This document shows positions 45,952-57,906 of a DNA stretch of 64,000 nt, in pieces (positions within the stretch are counted from its first letter, which is position 1; each line of letters opens with the position of its first letter). The notes under the pieces are model-generated. The model was not told the origin of the DNA, did no database searches, and saw nothing but the letters and a program-made list of their open reading frames with translations. Source of the DNA: Faecalibacillus intestinalis (GTDB lineage: Bacteria > Bacillota_I > Bacilli_A > Erysipelotrichales > Coprobacillaceae); contig NZ_PYLQ01000002.1 in NCBI RefSeq assembly GCF_003024685.1, forward strand, positions 13,062 to 77,061, given 5' to 3'. The translations under genes and the position numbers were made by a program.

Positions 45952-46566
45952 TTAATCTAATTTCATATTTATTCTATCAACTTCACAAAAAATTCTTTTT
46001 ATCATGAATTCATTAGAGAATTGAATAATCTTTCCTACAAACAATACTGCCATAATAGTTGCTATACCAAAATGAGCATTCATCGTTAATCCGATAACAA
46101 GCGATAGCAAATCAAATAAGCTGCGTACAAAGAAAAGCTTTTTATTGAAGCGATGAGCAGTCCCAAATACTATAGCATCATATGCACCTTTTCCTAAATC
46201 ACTTGAAGTATAAATACCTACTCCAATTGCCATAATAAACACTCCTAAAATAGACTGCATCATTTGGAGTCCTTCTATAGAAAACGGTCTTATTATTTGC
46301 ATAAATAAATCAGTTGATATACTCATAACAAGAGGATTAATAATTGTACCTATTGATATTTGCTTTTTATCAACAAATAATGTCATTACAATAAATATAG
46401 ATGAAACAATTAAATTAGCAATTCCTAACGATATAGGAAAGCGAATCGTTAGACCTTCCCATACCATTGATAACGGATCACATCCATAGCCACCCTTAAC
46501 AGCTAATGTGACACCTAAAGCCATGATTACCGTTCCTATAACAAGTAAACTATATCTTTTTTTCAT
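45952..46566 (-). CDS. YczE/YitT-type multipass membrane protein
   Basis: A 204-aa protein with about five membrane segments. The start LGVTLAVKGGYGCDPLSMVWEGL and later SDLGKGAYDAIVFG repeats are typical of the YczE (DUF6198) group. Function unproven; B. subtilis YczE lies near surfactin genes. Last gene of the GlvA/EIIC operon, 2 bp after the glucosidase. Confidence 0.82.
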   Translation of the reverse strand: MKKRYSLLVIGTVIMALGVTLAVKGGYGCDPLSMVWEGLTIRFPISLGIANLIVSSIFIVMTLFVDKKQISIGTIINPLVMSISTDLFMQIIRPFSIEGLQMMQSILGVFIMAIGVGIYTSSDLGKGAYDAIVFGTAHRFNKKLFFVRSLFDLLSLVIGLTMNAHFGIATIMAVLFVGKIIQFSNEFMIKRIFCEVDRINMKLD

Positions 46567-46568
46567 AA

Positions 46569-47921
<1,353 letters not shown>

Positions 47922-47981
47922 TTATTTTTAAAATCATACATTGGTAGACTTATCTTTGATTATATGATTTAGTTATTTTAA

Positions 47982-48584
47982 TTAAAATTGTTCACTACTA
48001 TAAACAAATGCATTTTCAATAGCATTTTTTGGATCATATGTTTCTAAAATTTTTCCATATCTTTCTCTATAATCATTATCAATTTCTAATTGTGGAACAA
48101 CAATTGTTGCTTCTTCAAAGAAGTGTTTTGATCCTCTTCCCATTTCTCTTCCACGTTTAGTGTGTTTATCTAAAGCTAAATCAATAATTGTTGGCGTTTT
48201 TCCCATGGCAAAACCTTTAATAATAATATTTTTTAAATAGTCACTTGATCTATCTTTTGTACTTTCACATAAAATTCTAATTGCATGAATGAAATACATT
48301 GGTTGATCACCATCATCATATGGAAAATTTTTTCTCATTTCATTTAAAGCATGCACATGATCTGCAGCGTTTAAATTTCCAAATCCAATATCTTCTACTG
48401 AAATTGTTAATAAACGACGCCATAATTTATCTAACATTTGTGGAGAAGTAATATACATTTCATACGCACATTCACATGCTTCTTCCACCTTACTTCTACG
48501 AATTGATTTTTGTAATGTCGAAATGATTTCATCAGCAGCAAAACCATTTCTTGTTTTTATTTCTGTCCAGTATGTATAAGCCAT
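47982..48584 (-). CDS. Stand-alone protein like the C-terminal domain of RarA/MgsA (copy 2)
   Basis: A 200-aa paralogue of the protein at 44527-45138. LQKSIRRSKVEEAC (residues 24-37), LWRRLLTISVEDIGFGN (54-70) and DKHTKRGREMGR (139-150) are shared. No ATPase domain. AGAGGA lies before ATG 48584. It lies between the PRD regulator and the 6-phospho-alpha-glucosidase, so it is transcribed with a PTS locus like its sister. Role unknown. Confidence 0.7.
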   Translation of the reverse strand: MAYTYWTEIKTRNGFAADEIISTLQKSIRRSKVEEACECAYEMYITSPQMLDKLWRRLLTISVEDIGFGNLNAADHVHALNEMRKNFPYDDGDQPMYFIHAIRILCESTKDRSSDYLKNIIIKGFAMGKTPTIIDLALDKHTKRGREMGRGSKHFFEEATIVVPQLEIDNDYRERYGKILETYDPKNAIENAFVYSSEQF

Positions 48585-48598
48585 ATTTCTATCCTCTT

Positions 48599-50527
48599 TT
48601 ATTGTATATTTTTTGATAAATAAACAATTTTTTGTAAAAATTGTTTAGAATTATTAGAAGATGTTAATTCTATAGAATTTTCCTTATTTAAAGATATTCT
48701 TCTGATAAAATCTAATAAATAACACATTTCAATATCATCTTCTTTATTAAATGCAAGTAAAAATACAAGTTTTACATCTTTGTTATTAAGTGAAATTGGA
48801 TTTTTTAATATACCAACAGCTACTCCTGATTTCTTTTCCTTATTTATAAGTGGATGTGGTAAAGCAATTTTACTATTAATAACTGTTGAATAGAGGGTTT
48901 CACGTTCAATCACTCTTTGTGAAAAATCCTCTACATTTTCAATATAGCCATTTTGATAGAGTTGTTTCGATAATTGTAATATAACATCATTAAAATCTTC
49001 ATTATGATTAAAGTATTGAATTATTTCAGGTGAAAACAATTCTTTTACAATTTCTTCAAATTGATTATTGTCACTTATACGATGAACTAAGCTAGTTAAT
49101 AGTTCAAAATCCCTTTTATTAGGAATTCCTTCAATAACATAATAAGGAATCTTCATAGATTGTGTAATTCTTCTTGATGATATAACAATATCTATATGAT
49201 TATTTTTTATAAATGTATCAAGATCGTGAAGTGTCACAAATCCATAGAAGTTCATTCTATATGAAAAGTTGTTTTTTAACCAACTTTCAATCATATAATT
49301 GAGTCCTGGACGTGCTTCACTTACAATAACTACTCTTAATTTTCTATTATAATTGTGTAAAAAATTTTCAATATATAATGTAATATAAGATAATTCATCA
49401 TCATTAGGATAACATTTGACATGTTTATAAATGACATCTGATAAAACGATTGCTATTTCATATGACACAGGATACATTTTTTTAATTTCGTATATGATTG
49501 GATTTTTTAGCTCGTATTTTGTTTCAATGCGTCTAATCATATATTCGATATGTGTACTTAAATATTGAATGGTTTCTGTTGATTCTAAAAAATATACGTG
49601 GAAACGATCTGCAACCTTTTGACAAAACTCACTCAATACTTCATAACATTGGGAGGAAATATTGATTTGATCATTCGCACAAGACATTTTAATTCCCCAA
49701 CAAAAATCATTAAGCAATAAACCATCATTTTCATTAATTTCAAAATCACAATTACTTAATTCTTCAATCATCAAATCAACAAAAGAATAGGCTGCTTTAT
49801 TTGAAATAGGGTTCTCTATATAGAACTGACTTCTATTTCTCACAATCATCATATAGAAAGCTAAAGCTATCATATCAAGGCTTTGTCCTTCAATCACCAT
49901 ATAAATTGATTCAGCTTTTTCTTTAATAATATTTAAGATTTTTTGATATTCATTGTCAAAAAAATTATCATTTAATAACAATTCAATTTGTATTAAATAA
50001 TCACTACGTTTTGACATAATAAGCTCTATCGTCAATTGTAATAATAATTGTCTTACTTCCTCTTCTTTACAATTGATATCAATATATTCACTTTTAATAA
50101 CAAAATAATTAAAATTGTATTGTCTTACAAAATAATTTTTTATTTTTTGACAAACTTTATATAAAGTTTGTTCACTTAAATCTAATTCCTCTGATAAATC
50201 TAAGAAATATTGTTTACCATCAAACAATACTCTTCCTACAATAGCATACATCCTATTTTTATCATCTAATGACTTAGATAAATAGGGTCTGATAAAAGAG
50301 CACATATCCTGATACTTTTCATTATCTATGTAATATCCTTTTTTACTAGAAGACTTAATCATAAAATCATATTCTTTCAAAATTGTATTAATCACTACAA
50401 TATCACTTCTAATAGTGCGTGATGAAACAGATAATACTTCAGCCATTCTTGAGCCAGTAATGCCATAAGAATTTCTAATTATAAGTTCAAGTATTCTGAG
50501 TTGTCTTTTGGTAAACATATTTTTCAT
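48599..50527 (-). CDS. PRD-containing transcriptional regulator with C-terminal EIIA domain (LicR/MtlR type)
   Basis: A 642-aa regulator. N-terminal HTH (about 1-80; MAEVLSVSSRTIRSDIVVI), a second HTH (about 85-160), PRD domains (about 180-400), a short EIIB-like part (about 405-490; SEARPGLNYMIES, without a clear phospho-Cys), and a EIIA-Fru-like domain (about 500-640; ALPHPLINKEKKSGVAV with active His). Presumably regulates its own operon with EIIC (upstream) and GlvA. The start may be at Met4. Three bp after the EIIC stop. Confidence 0.88.
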   Translation of the reverse strand: MKNMFTKRQLRILELIIRNSYGITGSRMAEVLSVSSRTIRSDIVVINTILKEYDFMIKSSSKKGYYIDNEKYQDMCSFIRPYLSKSLDDKNRMYAIVGRVLFDGKQYFLDLSEELDLSEQTLYKVCQKIKNYFVRQYNFNYFVIKSEYIDINCKEEEVRQLLLQLTIELIMSKRSDYLIQIELLLNDNFFDNEYQKILNIIKEKAESIYMVIEGQSLDMIALAFYMMIVRNRSQFYIENPISNKAAYSFVDLMIEELSNCDFEINENDGLLLNDFCWGIKMSCANDQINISSQCYEVLSEFCQKVADRFHVYFLESTETIQYLSTHIEYMIRRIETKYELKNPIIYEIKKMYPVSYEIAIVLSDVIYKHVKCYPNDDELSYITLYIENFLHNYNRKLRVVIVSEARPGLNYMIESWLKNNFSYRMNFYGFVTLHDLDTFIKNNHIDIVISSRRITQSMKIPYYVIEGIPNKRDFELLTSLVHRISDNNQFEEIVKELFSPEIIQYFNHNEDFNDVILQLSKQLYQNGYIENVEDFSQRVIERETLYSTVINSKIALPHPLINKEKKSGVAVGILKNPISLNNKDVKLVFLLAFNKEDDIEMCYLLDFIRRISLNKENSIELTSSNNSKQFLQKIVYLSKNIQ

Positions 50528-50530
50528 CTC

Positions 50531-51793
50531 TTATTCTTTATCTAAATTTTCTTTTTTTAATTCTTCTAATTCCATTATCTTAAAAAATGGGTAATAAATC
50601 AATGTCATTACAGCAAGGCAAACAAATACTACAATAATTGATCTATAATCTAAAGTTGCTAAGAAAGCACCTACACCTGGTGGTAAAAAACCTGGTGGAT
50701 TTGTAATTGGTAATCCACATAATCCTAATTTCATTGATAAGTAAACAATTATAGTAGGAATTAAAGGTCCAAATACAAATGGAATAAACATAATCGGATT
50801 TAAAATGATTGGTGTTCCAAAAATAATTGGTTCATTAATTCCAAATAAAGAAGGAATAATTCCCAACTTACCAATCGAATTTAAACTTTTTGCTTTTGAT
50901 CTCATCATTAAGATAACTAAACCAATTGTTAAACCTGAGCCTGTAACTTGTAACATGTTATAGTAAGCATCATATGTAAAAACGTGTGTTACTGTTTTTC
51001 CTGCTGCATAATTTGCTATGTTTTCTGCAGCATATTGAATTGCAAATGGAGCCCATACTGCAGAAGTAATTGCTGGTCCATGCAATCCAAAGAACCACAA
51101 TAATTGTGTAATAAGAATCACTAATAACAACATTGGTAATGTATCCATAGAGGAAATTGCAGGAGCCAGTAAGCTCATAATAAGTGCTGGTAACAATTTT
51201 CCACTCATACCCAAACAAATATTAGCAATAGCTGTAAAAACAATTACATTAATAACAAATGGTAATAAACTTGAAAAACTCTTTCCTACCATTTCTGGAA
51301 CACTACCTGGAAGTGTAATTGTGATATTATGTTCTACCATAAATCTTGAAATTTCCACTACTAGAATTGCTGTAACGATAGCTGTAAATAAGCCTTCAGC
51401 TCCTAAGTAAGTAGTGCTTATTCCATTTTCAATAGAAGAACCACAAACAATTAAATGACATACAGCTGCCATAATCCCAATAAATCCTAAATCGAGATTA
51501 TATTTTTCTTTTAAGGCCTCTGCAATAAAATAAGCAGCATAAAGTGATAGTAATCCATTAGTAAATTTATCAGGATAAGTAAAAACACTAAGATTATTAG
51601 CAATAAAATCATGAATTGTACCTGAACCTAATAAGTTCATAATCCCCATCGGTAATATACATAACGAACCGATAATGATAATAGGTATAATAGCGATCAT
51701 ACCGTCTTTGATAGCCTGTAAGTGTTTTTGCTCTTCAACTTTATTGGCAATAGGCATCAACCATTTTGACAGTATATCTTGTAACTTAGACAT
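50531..51793 (-). CDS. PTS permease EIIC, lactose/cellobiose family (GlvA operon)
   Basis: First gene of the operon EIIC - PRD - RarA-C-like - GlvA - YczE. The protein is 420 aa, about ten membrane segments, signature GINEPIIFGTPIILNP, VTGSGLTIGLVILMM. AAGGAG before ATG 51793. No EIIA or EIIB gene in the operon. Since GlvA cleaves alpha-glucoside phosphates, uptake of an alpha-glucoside by a Lac-family channel is implied, unlike the glucose-family GlvC. Confidence 0.9.
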   Translation of the reverse strand: MSKLQDILSKWLMPIANKVEEQKHLQAIKDGMIAIIPIIIIGSLCILPMGIMNLLGSGTIHDFIANNLSVFTYPDKFTNGLLSLYAAYFIAEALKEKYNLDLGFIGIMAAVCHLIVCGSSIENGISTTYLGAEGLFTAIVTAILVVEISRFMVEHNITITLPGSVPEMVGKSFSSLLPFVINVIVFTAIANICLGMSGKLLPALIMSLLAPAISSMDTLPMLLLVILITQLLWFFGLHGPAITSAVWAPFAIQYAAENIANYAAGKTVTHVFTYDAYYNMLQVTGSGLTIGLVILMMRSKAKSLNSIGKLGIIPSLFGINEPIIFGTPIILNPIMFIPFVFGPLIPTIIVYLSMKLGLCGLPITNPPGFLPPGVGAFLATLDYRSIIVVFVCLAVMTLIYYPFFKIMELEELKKENLDKE

Positions 51794-51924
51794 ATTCGTT
51801 TCTCCTTTTTTTATTTAATTTCTGCTAGCTAGTTGAAATACAACTGTATAATACCAATCGTTAAAATAAATTACTAATCACAAATTTCCTAGTCAATAGG
51901 AAACACATTAAAATTAACAAACAA

Positions 51925-51956
51925 AAAAGAGTTAGTCATGAAAACCAACTCTTTTC
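51925..51956 (-). terminator. Terminator after FAD-dependent oxidoreductase gene
   Basis: AAAAGAGTT/AACTCTTTT stem with a 13-nt loop and T run on the minus strand. It lies just past the stop (51964). The adjacent stretch 51794-51924 is the operon's upstream region, with no clear promoter match. Confidence 0.7.
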
Positions 51957-51963
51957 TATCTTT

Positions 51964-53382
51964 TTATTTAATATTTTCAACAATATGTCGTGCGACTAAA
52001 ATACCATTTGCACCCGCTTGGGCAAGCCCTCTTGTAAGTCCTGCTCCATCCCCAGCAACATATAAATCATCAATTTCAGATTCAAAACCATCTCTTACTT
52101 TTGGTCTTGCTGAATAGAATTTTGCTTCTACACCATATAATAAAGTATGTTCATTCGCAATTCCTGGTGTTACATTATCTAACGCTTCAATCATTTCAAT
52201 AATTGATTTCATTGTATTGTATGGTAACACAAGCCCTAAGTCTCCAGGTACTGCTTCTGGTAAAGTAGGATCTGTATATCCTTCTTTTAATCTCTTATAT
52301 GTTGTTCTTCTTCCACGTTTGATATCTCCATATCTTTGAACAATAACTGAACCATTTGATAATTTATTCGCTAATCTTGATATTTCATGGGCAAATTCAT
52401 TTGGTTCATTGAATGGTTCACTAAATGTATGAGATACAAGTAAAGCAAAGTTTGTATTTTTACTTCCAAGTTTTGGATCATGATAAGCATGACCATTAGC
52501 AAGCATTGTTCCACTATGGTTTTCAATAACAACATGACCACTAGGATTTGAACAGAAAGTTCTTACTTTTGTTCCTACTGAAGTATTGTAAACAAATTTA
52601 CCTTCATATAAGTTCTTATTAATTTCTTCCATAACAATATTGCTTGTTTCTACACGAACACCAATATCTACTTGATTATTATAAAGTTTTAATCCTTGAT
52701 TTGATAAAACTTTTGTAAGCCATGCTGAACCATCTCTACCTGGCGCTAAAACAACTTTTTTAGCGTGAATCGTTTGTCCATTTTCTAAAACAATTCCTGT
52801 TGCATGATGGTCTTCTACAAGAATATCTTGAACAGATGTTTTAAATTGTAAATCCATATGTTGTTTTAATTCATTAGACATTTCTGTCATAATTCTTAAG
52901 TTTTCTTCCGTACCTAAATGTCTTACTTTTGCTCTTAAAAGTTTTAACCCAACAGCATATCCACGGTGTTCAATTTCTTTAACTTTATCTGTAGTAGGAT
53001 CTGTAATTTCTTTAGTAGCTCCATGTTTTAAATAAAGATTATCTACATAATGAATCACATCTTCAACTTCATCATTATTTAAATAGTCAGTTAACCAACC
53101 ACCAAACTCACTTGTAATATTAAACTTACCATCAGAATAAGCTCCCGCTCCACCAAAACCATCAGTAATAGAACACGCTGGGATACATCCAGGTTCACGA
53201 TCTTTATGAACTGGACATTGTTTGATCTTTTTATCTTTAATAGGACAATGTCTATTCATAACGTCATGTCCTTTATCTATAAGTAATACTTCTAATTCAG
53301 GATTTTTTAAATATAATTCGTAACATGTCATAATTCCTGCTGGACCTGCACCAACAACGATTACATCATAATTTTCTTTCAC
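51964..53382 (-). CDS. Uncharacterised FAD-dependent dehydrogenase (COG2509-type)
   Basis: A 472-aa flavoprotein. Rossmann start DVIVVGAGPAGIMTCYEL, a Cys cluster region (CPIKDKKIKQCPVHKD and CIPACSITDG), GGAGAYSDGKFN, and the second FAD motif YVAGDGAGLTRGLAQAG. Resembles the HI0933/COG2509 group of unknown function. GTG 53382 is chosen because the ribosome site GAAGGAG lies upstream at normal spacing, whereas an in-frame TTG precedes that site. Single gene. Confidence 0.86.
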   Translation of the reverse strand: MKENYDVIVVGAGPAGIMTCYELYLKNPELEVLLIDKGHDVMNRHCPIKDKKIKQCPVHKDREPGCIPACSITDGFGGAGAYSDGKFNITSEFGGWLTDYLNNDEVEDVIHYVDNLYLKHGATKEITDPTTDKVKEIEHRGYAVGLKLLRAKVRHLGTEENLRIMTEMSNELKQHMDLQFKTSVQDILVEDHHATGIVLENGQTIHAKKVVLAPGRDGSAWLTKVLSNQGLKLYNNQVDIGVRVETSNIVMEEINKNLYEGKFVYNTSVGTKVRTFCSNPSGHVVIENHSGTMLANGHAYHDPKLGSKNTNFALLVSHTFSEPFNEPNEFAHEISRLANKLSNGSVIVQRYGDIKRGRRTTYKRLKEGYTDPTLPEAVPGDLGLVLPYNTMKSIIEMIEALDNVTPGIANEHTLLYGVEAKFYSARPKVRDGFESEIDDLYVAGDGAGLTRGLAQAGANGILVARHIVENIK

Positions 53383-53486
53383 TTTTTTCTCCTTCAATTT
53401 CCAAAAATATCCAAACCTTTCACATTATAGACGACTCTTTCTTATATCGCAAGTATTTACATGTTTTTTTATTTTGCAAAATGTTT

Positions 53487-54311
53487 TTATAGTTGATGAA
53501 AGATTGGTTTCATTTTTTCAAATGTACAAAAAGAATCAAAACCTATTTCTTTTAATAATTCTTTTGCTTCATCAATATAAGCTCCTAAATGTTCTGGCTT
53601 ATGACTATCACTACCAATCGTAATAATCTTTCCACCTAATTCTTTATAAAGCTTTAAAATATCTCTCGAAGGTGTTGAATCCTTTAAACCATAACGATGA
53701 CTTGAAGTATTAATTTCAATACCTTTACCATCTTGAATCACAGTTTTTAATATTTCTGTAATTATTGATTTTACTTTTTCAAAAGGATAATTGCCAATTT
53801 CATCATAACGTGTCATCAAATCCAAATGACCTAACACACTATAATTTTTATACTTTTTAACCACATTCAACATTTCTTGATAATAACCTTCTATATATTC
53901 TTGTTGTGATTTTTCTTTTTGATAATCTTGTGTCCAAAATTCTTGATCATTGACTTGATGTATAGATAAAATGATAAAATCAAAATCATATTGTTCATAA
54001 AGTTTTTGATAACGTGGTATTGTATGAACTTGCACACCAAATTCCATACCTTGTCTAATTGTAATTTTAGGATATTTTTTTCTTAAACTTTCAATTTCTT
54101 TAAAATACTTTGGATAATCTACATTTACTTGCGGTTGTCCGTAAAGGTACTCTATCGGACCTTCATCCCAATCTTTTTTGATTCCATAATCCACATGATC
54201 TGTAAAACAAATCTCGTCCATCTTCATCTTAATCGCATCTTTAATGACATCTTCCATTAAATAAGTGCTATCATCACTATAATTTGTATGTACATGATAA
54301 TCACTATACAT
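53487..54311 (-). CDS. PHP-domain histidinol-phosphatase-like protein
   Basis: A 274-aa metal-dependent phosphoesterase. DYHVHTNYSDDS (first His pair), ICFTDHVDYG (second), ILSIHQVND and GSDSHKPEHLG are all present, matching the HisK/HolPase type. No other his genes are in the window, so another phosphate ester may be the substrate. ATG 54311 is preferred over 54317 because the latter would sit inside the ribosome site AGGGTGAT. Confidence 0.86.
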   Translation of the reverse strand: MYSDYHVHTNYSDDSTYLMEDVIKDAIKMKMDEICFTDHVDYGIKKDWDEGPIEYLYGQPQVNVDYPKYFKEIESLRKKYPKITIRQGMEFGVQVHTIPRYQKLYEQYDFDFIILSIHQVNDQEFWTQDYQKEKSQQEYIEGYYQEMLNVVKKYKNYSVLGHLDLMTRYDEIGNYPFEKVKSIITEILKTVIQDGKGIEINTSSHRYGLKDSTPSRDILKLYKELGGKIITIGSDSHKPEHLGAYIDEAKELLKEIGFDSFCTFEKMKPIFHQL

Positions 54312-54346
54312 TTTCATCACCCTATCTCATTTTATCAAGTTTATAA

Positions 54347-54440
54347 ACACAAAAAAAGCCTCTCGGCTCTCTTTGATATATAATTGGGAAGGGAATATGA
54401 AAAACTATTCATATTGTAAAAGATTGTTTTATCTTTTACA
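54347..54440 (-). ncRNA. Candidate structured small RNA or attenuated leader upstream of the PHP gene
   Basis: Minus-strand elements in order: TATATT as -10 (54451-54446); stem GTAAAAGAT/ATCTTTTAC (54439-54416); stem ATATGAA/TTCATAT (54414-54395); a single-stranded stretch with TCCCTTCCCAA (54394-54384); and AGCC-GAGA-GGCT with seven T (54368-54351). This fits a ~90-nt RNA with a C-rich seed, or an attenuator before the PHP gene. On the other strand the same bases hold a 16-codon ORF (ATG 54397) after GGGAAGGGA. The rest of 54312-54567 shows nothing else. Confidence 0.4.
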
Positions 54441-54567
54441 TGTTTAATATACCCAGCTTTTGTGAACTCTATGCAACTTTTTTGTGTCAAACATGTAAAG
54501 AATTATTGTGAATTATGTGATGATAATCTTAAGTTTTTATTCACATACTTTAGATGGAGGTGATTTT

Positions 54568-55128
54568 GTGTCTTTACTTTATAAAGAAGTAGATGATTTT
54601 GAAGCTTATGCTTATCATCAAAAACAATTTAAGAAAATCACAAAGAAGGATTTACTAGGAAAATGGACTTTATTTTTCTTTTATCCTGCTGACTTTACTT
54701 TTGTCTGTCCTACTGAATTAGAAGATCTACAAGAAAAATATCAAGAATTTAAGAAAGTGAACTGTGAAATTTATGCCATTTCTACAGATACCCATTTTGC
54801 TCATAAGACATGGCATGATATTTCTGAAAACATTTCTAAAATAGAATATCCAATGATTGGCGATCCTACACATTCACTTACCTATGATTTTGATGTCTTT
54901 GATGAAAATGATGGTTTAGCTCAAAGAGGAAGTTTTATTATTGATCCTGAAGGTAAAATCGTTGTCTATGAAGTCAATGCTGGAAATGTTGGTAGAAATG
55001 CTGATGAACTTTTAAGACGTTTACATGCCTGTCAATTTGTATATGAACACGGGGATAATGTTTGTCCTGCTAAATGGAAATTAGGTGAAAAGACAATTCA
55101 AACAACTATTGAAAATATTGGTAAATAG
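54568..55128 (+). CDS. Peroxiredoxin, AhpC/Prx1 type
   Basis: Thiol peroxidase that reduces hydrogen peroxide and organic peroxides. The protein is 186 aa, the usual AhpC length. Peroxidatic Cys47 in FVCPTE and resolving Cys in NVCPAKW are intact (typical 2-Cys). Start GTG 54568 is chosen because GGAGGTGAT lies 5 nt before it; an upstream in-frame ATG would add 20 atypical residues. No ahpF is adjacent, so the reductant is unknown. Confidence 0.93.
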   Translation: MSLLYKEVDDFEAYAYHQKQFKKITKKDLLGKWTLFFFYPADFTFVCPTELEDLQEKYQEFKKVNCEIYAISTDTHFAHKTWHDISENISKIEYPMIGDPTHSLTYDFDVFDENDGLAQRGSFIIDPEGKIVVYEVNAGNVGRNADELLRRLHACQFVYEHGDNVCPAKWKLGEKTIQTTIENIGK

Positions 55129-55168
55129 AAATAATATGATAAAATGATATTGAGGGGAGGAAATAAGG

Positions 55169-55903
55169 ATGCTTATTGATAAGTTAAATATTATTTTAAA
55201 TTCTAACGATGAATTTTCTCCTAAATATATTATTAGTTCATTTGTTAAAAATAACTTAAATGATATTCCAACTATGTCTATTGATGCAATTGCTCTTTCC
55301 TGTCATACATCGAAAAGTCAAATTTCTAAATATGTAAAATCTTTAGGTTATGAAACTATGAAAGATTTTAAAGATGCTTGTTTAGATAACATTTCTAGTA
55401 TGGAAAGAACCAATAAAACCTTATTTTCATTACAGAATAGTATAGAAAAACAATTTTCATCTTTTACAAATCACATCATTGATGAATTACATTACACAAT
55501 GAATCAAATTGATGAAATCAATTTATTAAAATTAGTAAATGATATAAAGAAAAGTAAACGTATCTTTGTTTATGGTCATGGTCATGCAAGAACTCTTTGT
55601 ACCTATATTCAAAATGAACTTTCCGCAAAACAAAAAGAAACTATTATCTGTGATGTTGATTTTGAAAAAGAATATAATTTTCAAGATGGTGATCTTCTTT
55701 TACTCATTAGTATCAATGGAAATACGTTTTACTTTGATAAAAGAGTGGTGCATCATATTTTAAAGTGTTCAGTTAACACATGGCTGATTAGTTGTAAAGA
55801 TAATATAAACTTTTCAAAGAACTATTTATATATTCCAACATTAAATGATAAATATAATGATTATTTATTAAGACATATTCTTGATTTTATCTTGATGTAT
55901 TAA
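55169..55903 (+). CDS. RpiR-family transcriptional regulator
   Basis: A 244-aa regulator. HTH about 1-75 (SIDAIALSCHTSKSQISKYV), SIS part about 105-235 (RIFVYGHGHARTLC). Ribosome site GAGGGGAGG. Encoded upstream of the GH1 phospho-beta-glucosidase (55988) on the same strand and likely its regulator, although a terminator stands between. Gap of 40 bp after the peroxiredoxin gene. Confidence 0.83.
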   Translation: MLIDKLNIILNSNDEFSPKYIISSFVKNNLNDIPTMSIDAIALSCHTSKSQISKYVKSLGYETMKDFKDACLDNISSMERTNKTLFSLQNSIEKQFSSFTNHIIDELHYTMNQIDEINLLKLVNDIKKSKRIFVYGHGHARTLCTYIQNELSAKQKETIICDVDFEKEYNFQDGDLLLLISINGNTFYFDKRVVHHILKCSVNTWLISCKDNINFSKNYLYIPTLNDKYNDYLLRHILDFILMY

Positions 55904-55927
55904 GTTTCCATTTTGGAAACTTTTTTA
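55902..55927 (+). terminator. Terminator after RpiR gene
   Basis: AAGTTTCC/GGAAACTT stem with a 5-nt loop and T run. It begins in the RpiR stop codon. Confidence 0.8.
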
Positions 55928-55963
55928 TTTAATTTCTATATATTTTCTATAATACCTTTGTAA

Positions 55964-57410
<1,447 letters not shown>

Positions 57411-57412
<2 letters not shown>

Positions 57413-57436
57413 AAAAACAGCTACTGCTGTTTTTTT
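57411..57436. terminator. Bidirectional terminator between GH1 and NUDIX genes
   Basis: AAAAAACAGC/GCTGTTTTTT stem with TACT loop, flanked by A and T runs. Confidence 0.85.
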
Positions 57437-57906
57437 AAATATCTTTCTAAAAATGAATGTGCAAGCGATCCTTGTTTAATTTCTTTTCTTGATTCTTCAA
57501 TTGAATACCAATGAGCTTCATCGACTTCATTTGTCAGTTTAAAATCTTCACTATCAACAATAACGGCATAATTATGCATTAATGTATTAGATGGTTGATA
57601 ATATTCATTATCATTATATGTATAATCAATTACATTTAAATTAACTTCTTCTTTAATTTCTCTAATCAATGTTTCTTTCGCATTTTCACCTTTTGTAATA
57701 TATCCAGCTACTAATACATTAAAATCTTTTCCATATTGTTTAATAAGCAAAATCTTATCTTTTGTAGGATTAAAGATAATTGTTGAAATAGCACTATTAA
57801 ACATTGGAAAACGAAATTGTTTACAAGTTGGACAATAAGGTACAAGCCCATCTATCCCACATTCTTTTTCTATAAGTTTAGTTCCACATTCACTACAATA
57901 TTTCAT
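57421..57906 (-). CDS. NUDIX hydrolase with N-terminal zinc ribbon
   Basis: A 161-aa nucleoside-diphosphate-linked hydrolase. The zinc ribbon is CSECG and CPTCK (about 4-27), and the Nudix box is GYITKGENAKETLIREIKEEV (written in parts as GYITKGE and REIKEEV). The layout resembles NudC NADH pyrophosphatase without its N-terminal part. Overlaps the MFS stop codon by 1 base, so the two are coupled. Confidence 0.85.
   Translation of the reverse strand: MKYCSECGTKLIEKECGIDGLVPYCPTCKQFRFPMFNSAISTIIFNPTKDKILLIKQYGKDFNVLVAGYITKGENAKETLIREIKEEVNLNVIDYTYNDNEYYQPSNTLMHNYAVIVDSEDFKLTNEVDEAHWYSIEESRKEIKQGSLAHSFLERYLKKQQ

Noticed and set aside
51831-51845. AGTTG-TATTT-CAACT inverted repeat upstream of the EIIC gene (51793)
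   Set aside because: Only 5-bp arms; too weak to call a RAT/antiterminator site or operator for the PRD regulator.
54397-54447. 16-codon plus-strand ORF (MKNYSYCKRLFYLLHV) with a GGGAAGGGA site
   Set aside because: Overlaps strong stem-loops, no similarity recognised; it could be chance in a structured RNA, so not called a gene.
54312-54567. T-box or riboswitch for the PHP/histidinol-phosphatase gene
   Set aside because: No T-box sequence (AGGGUGG type) or known riboswitch core; listed only as a structured RNA candidate.
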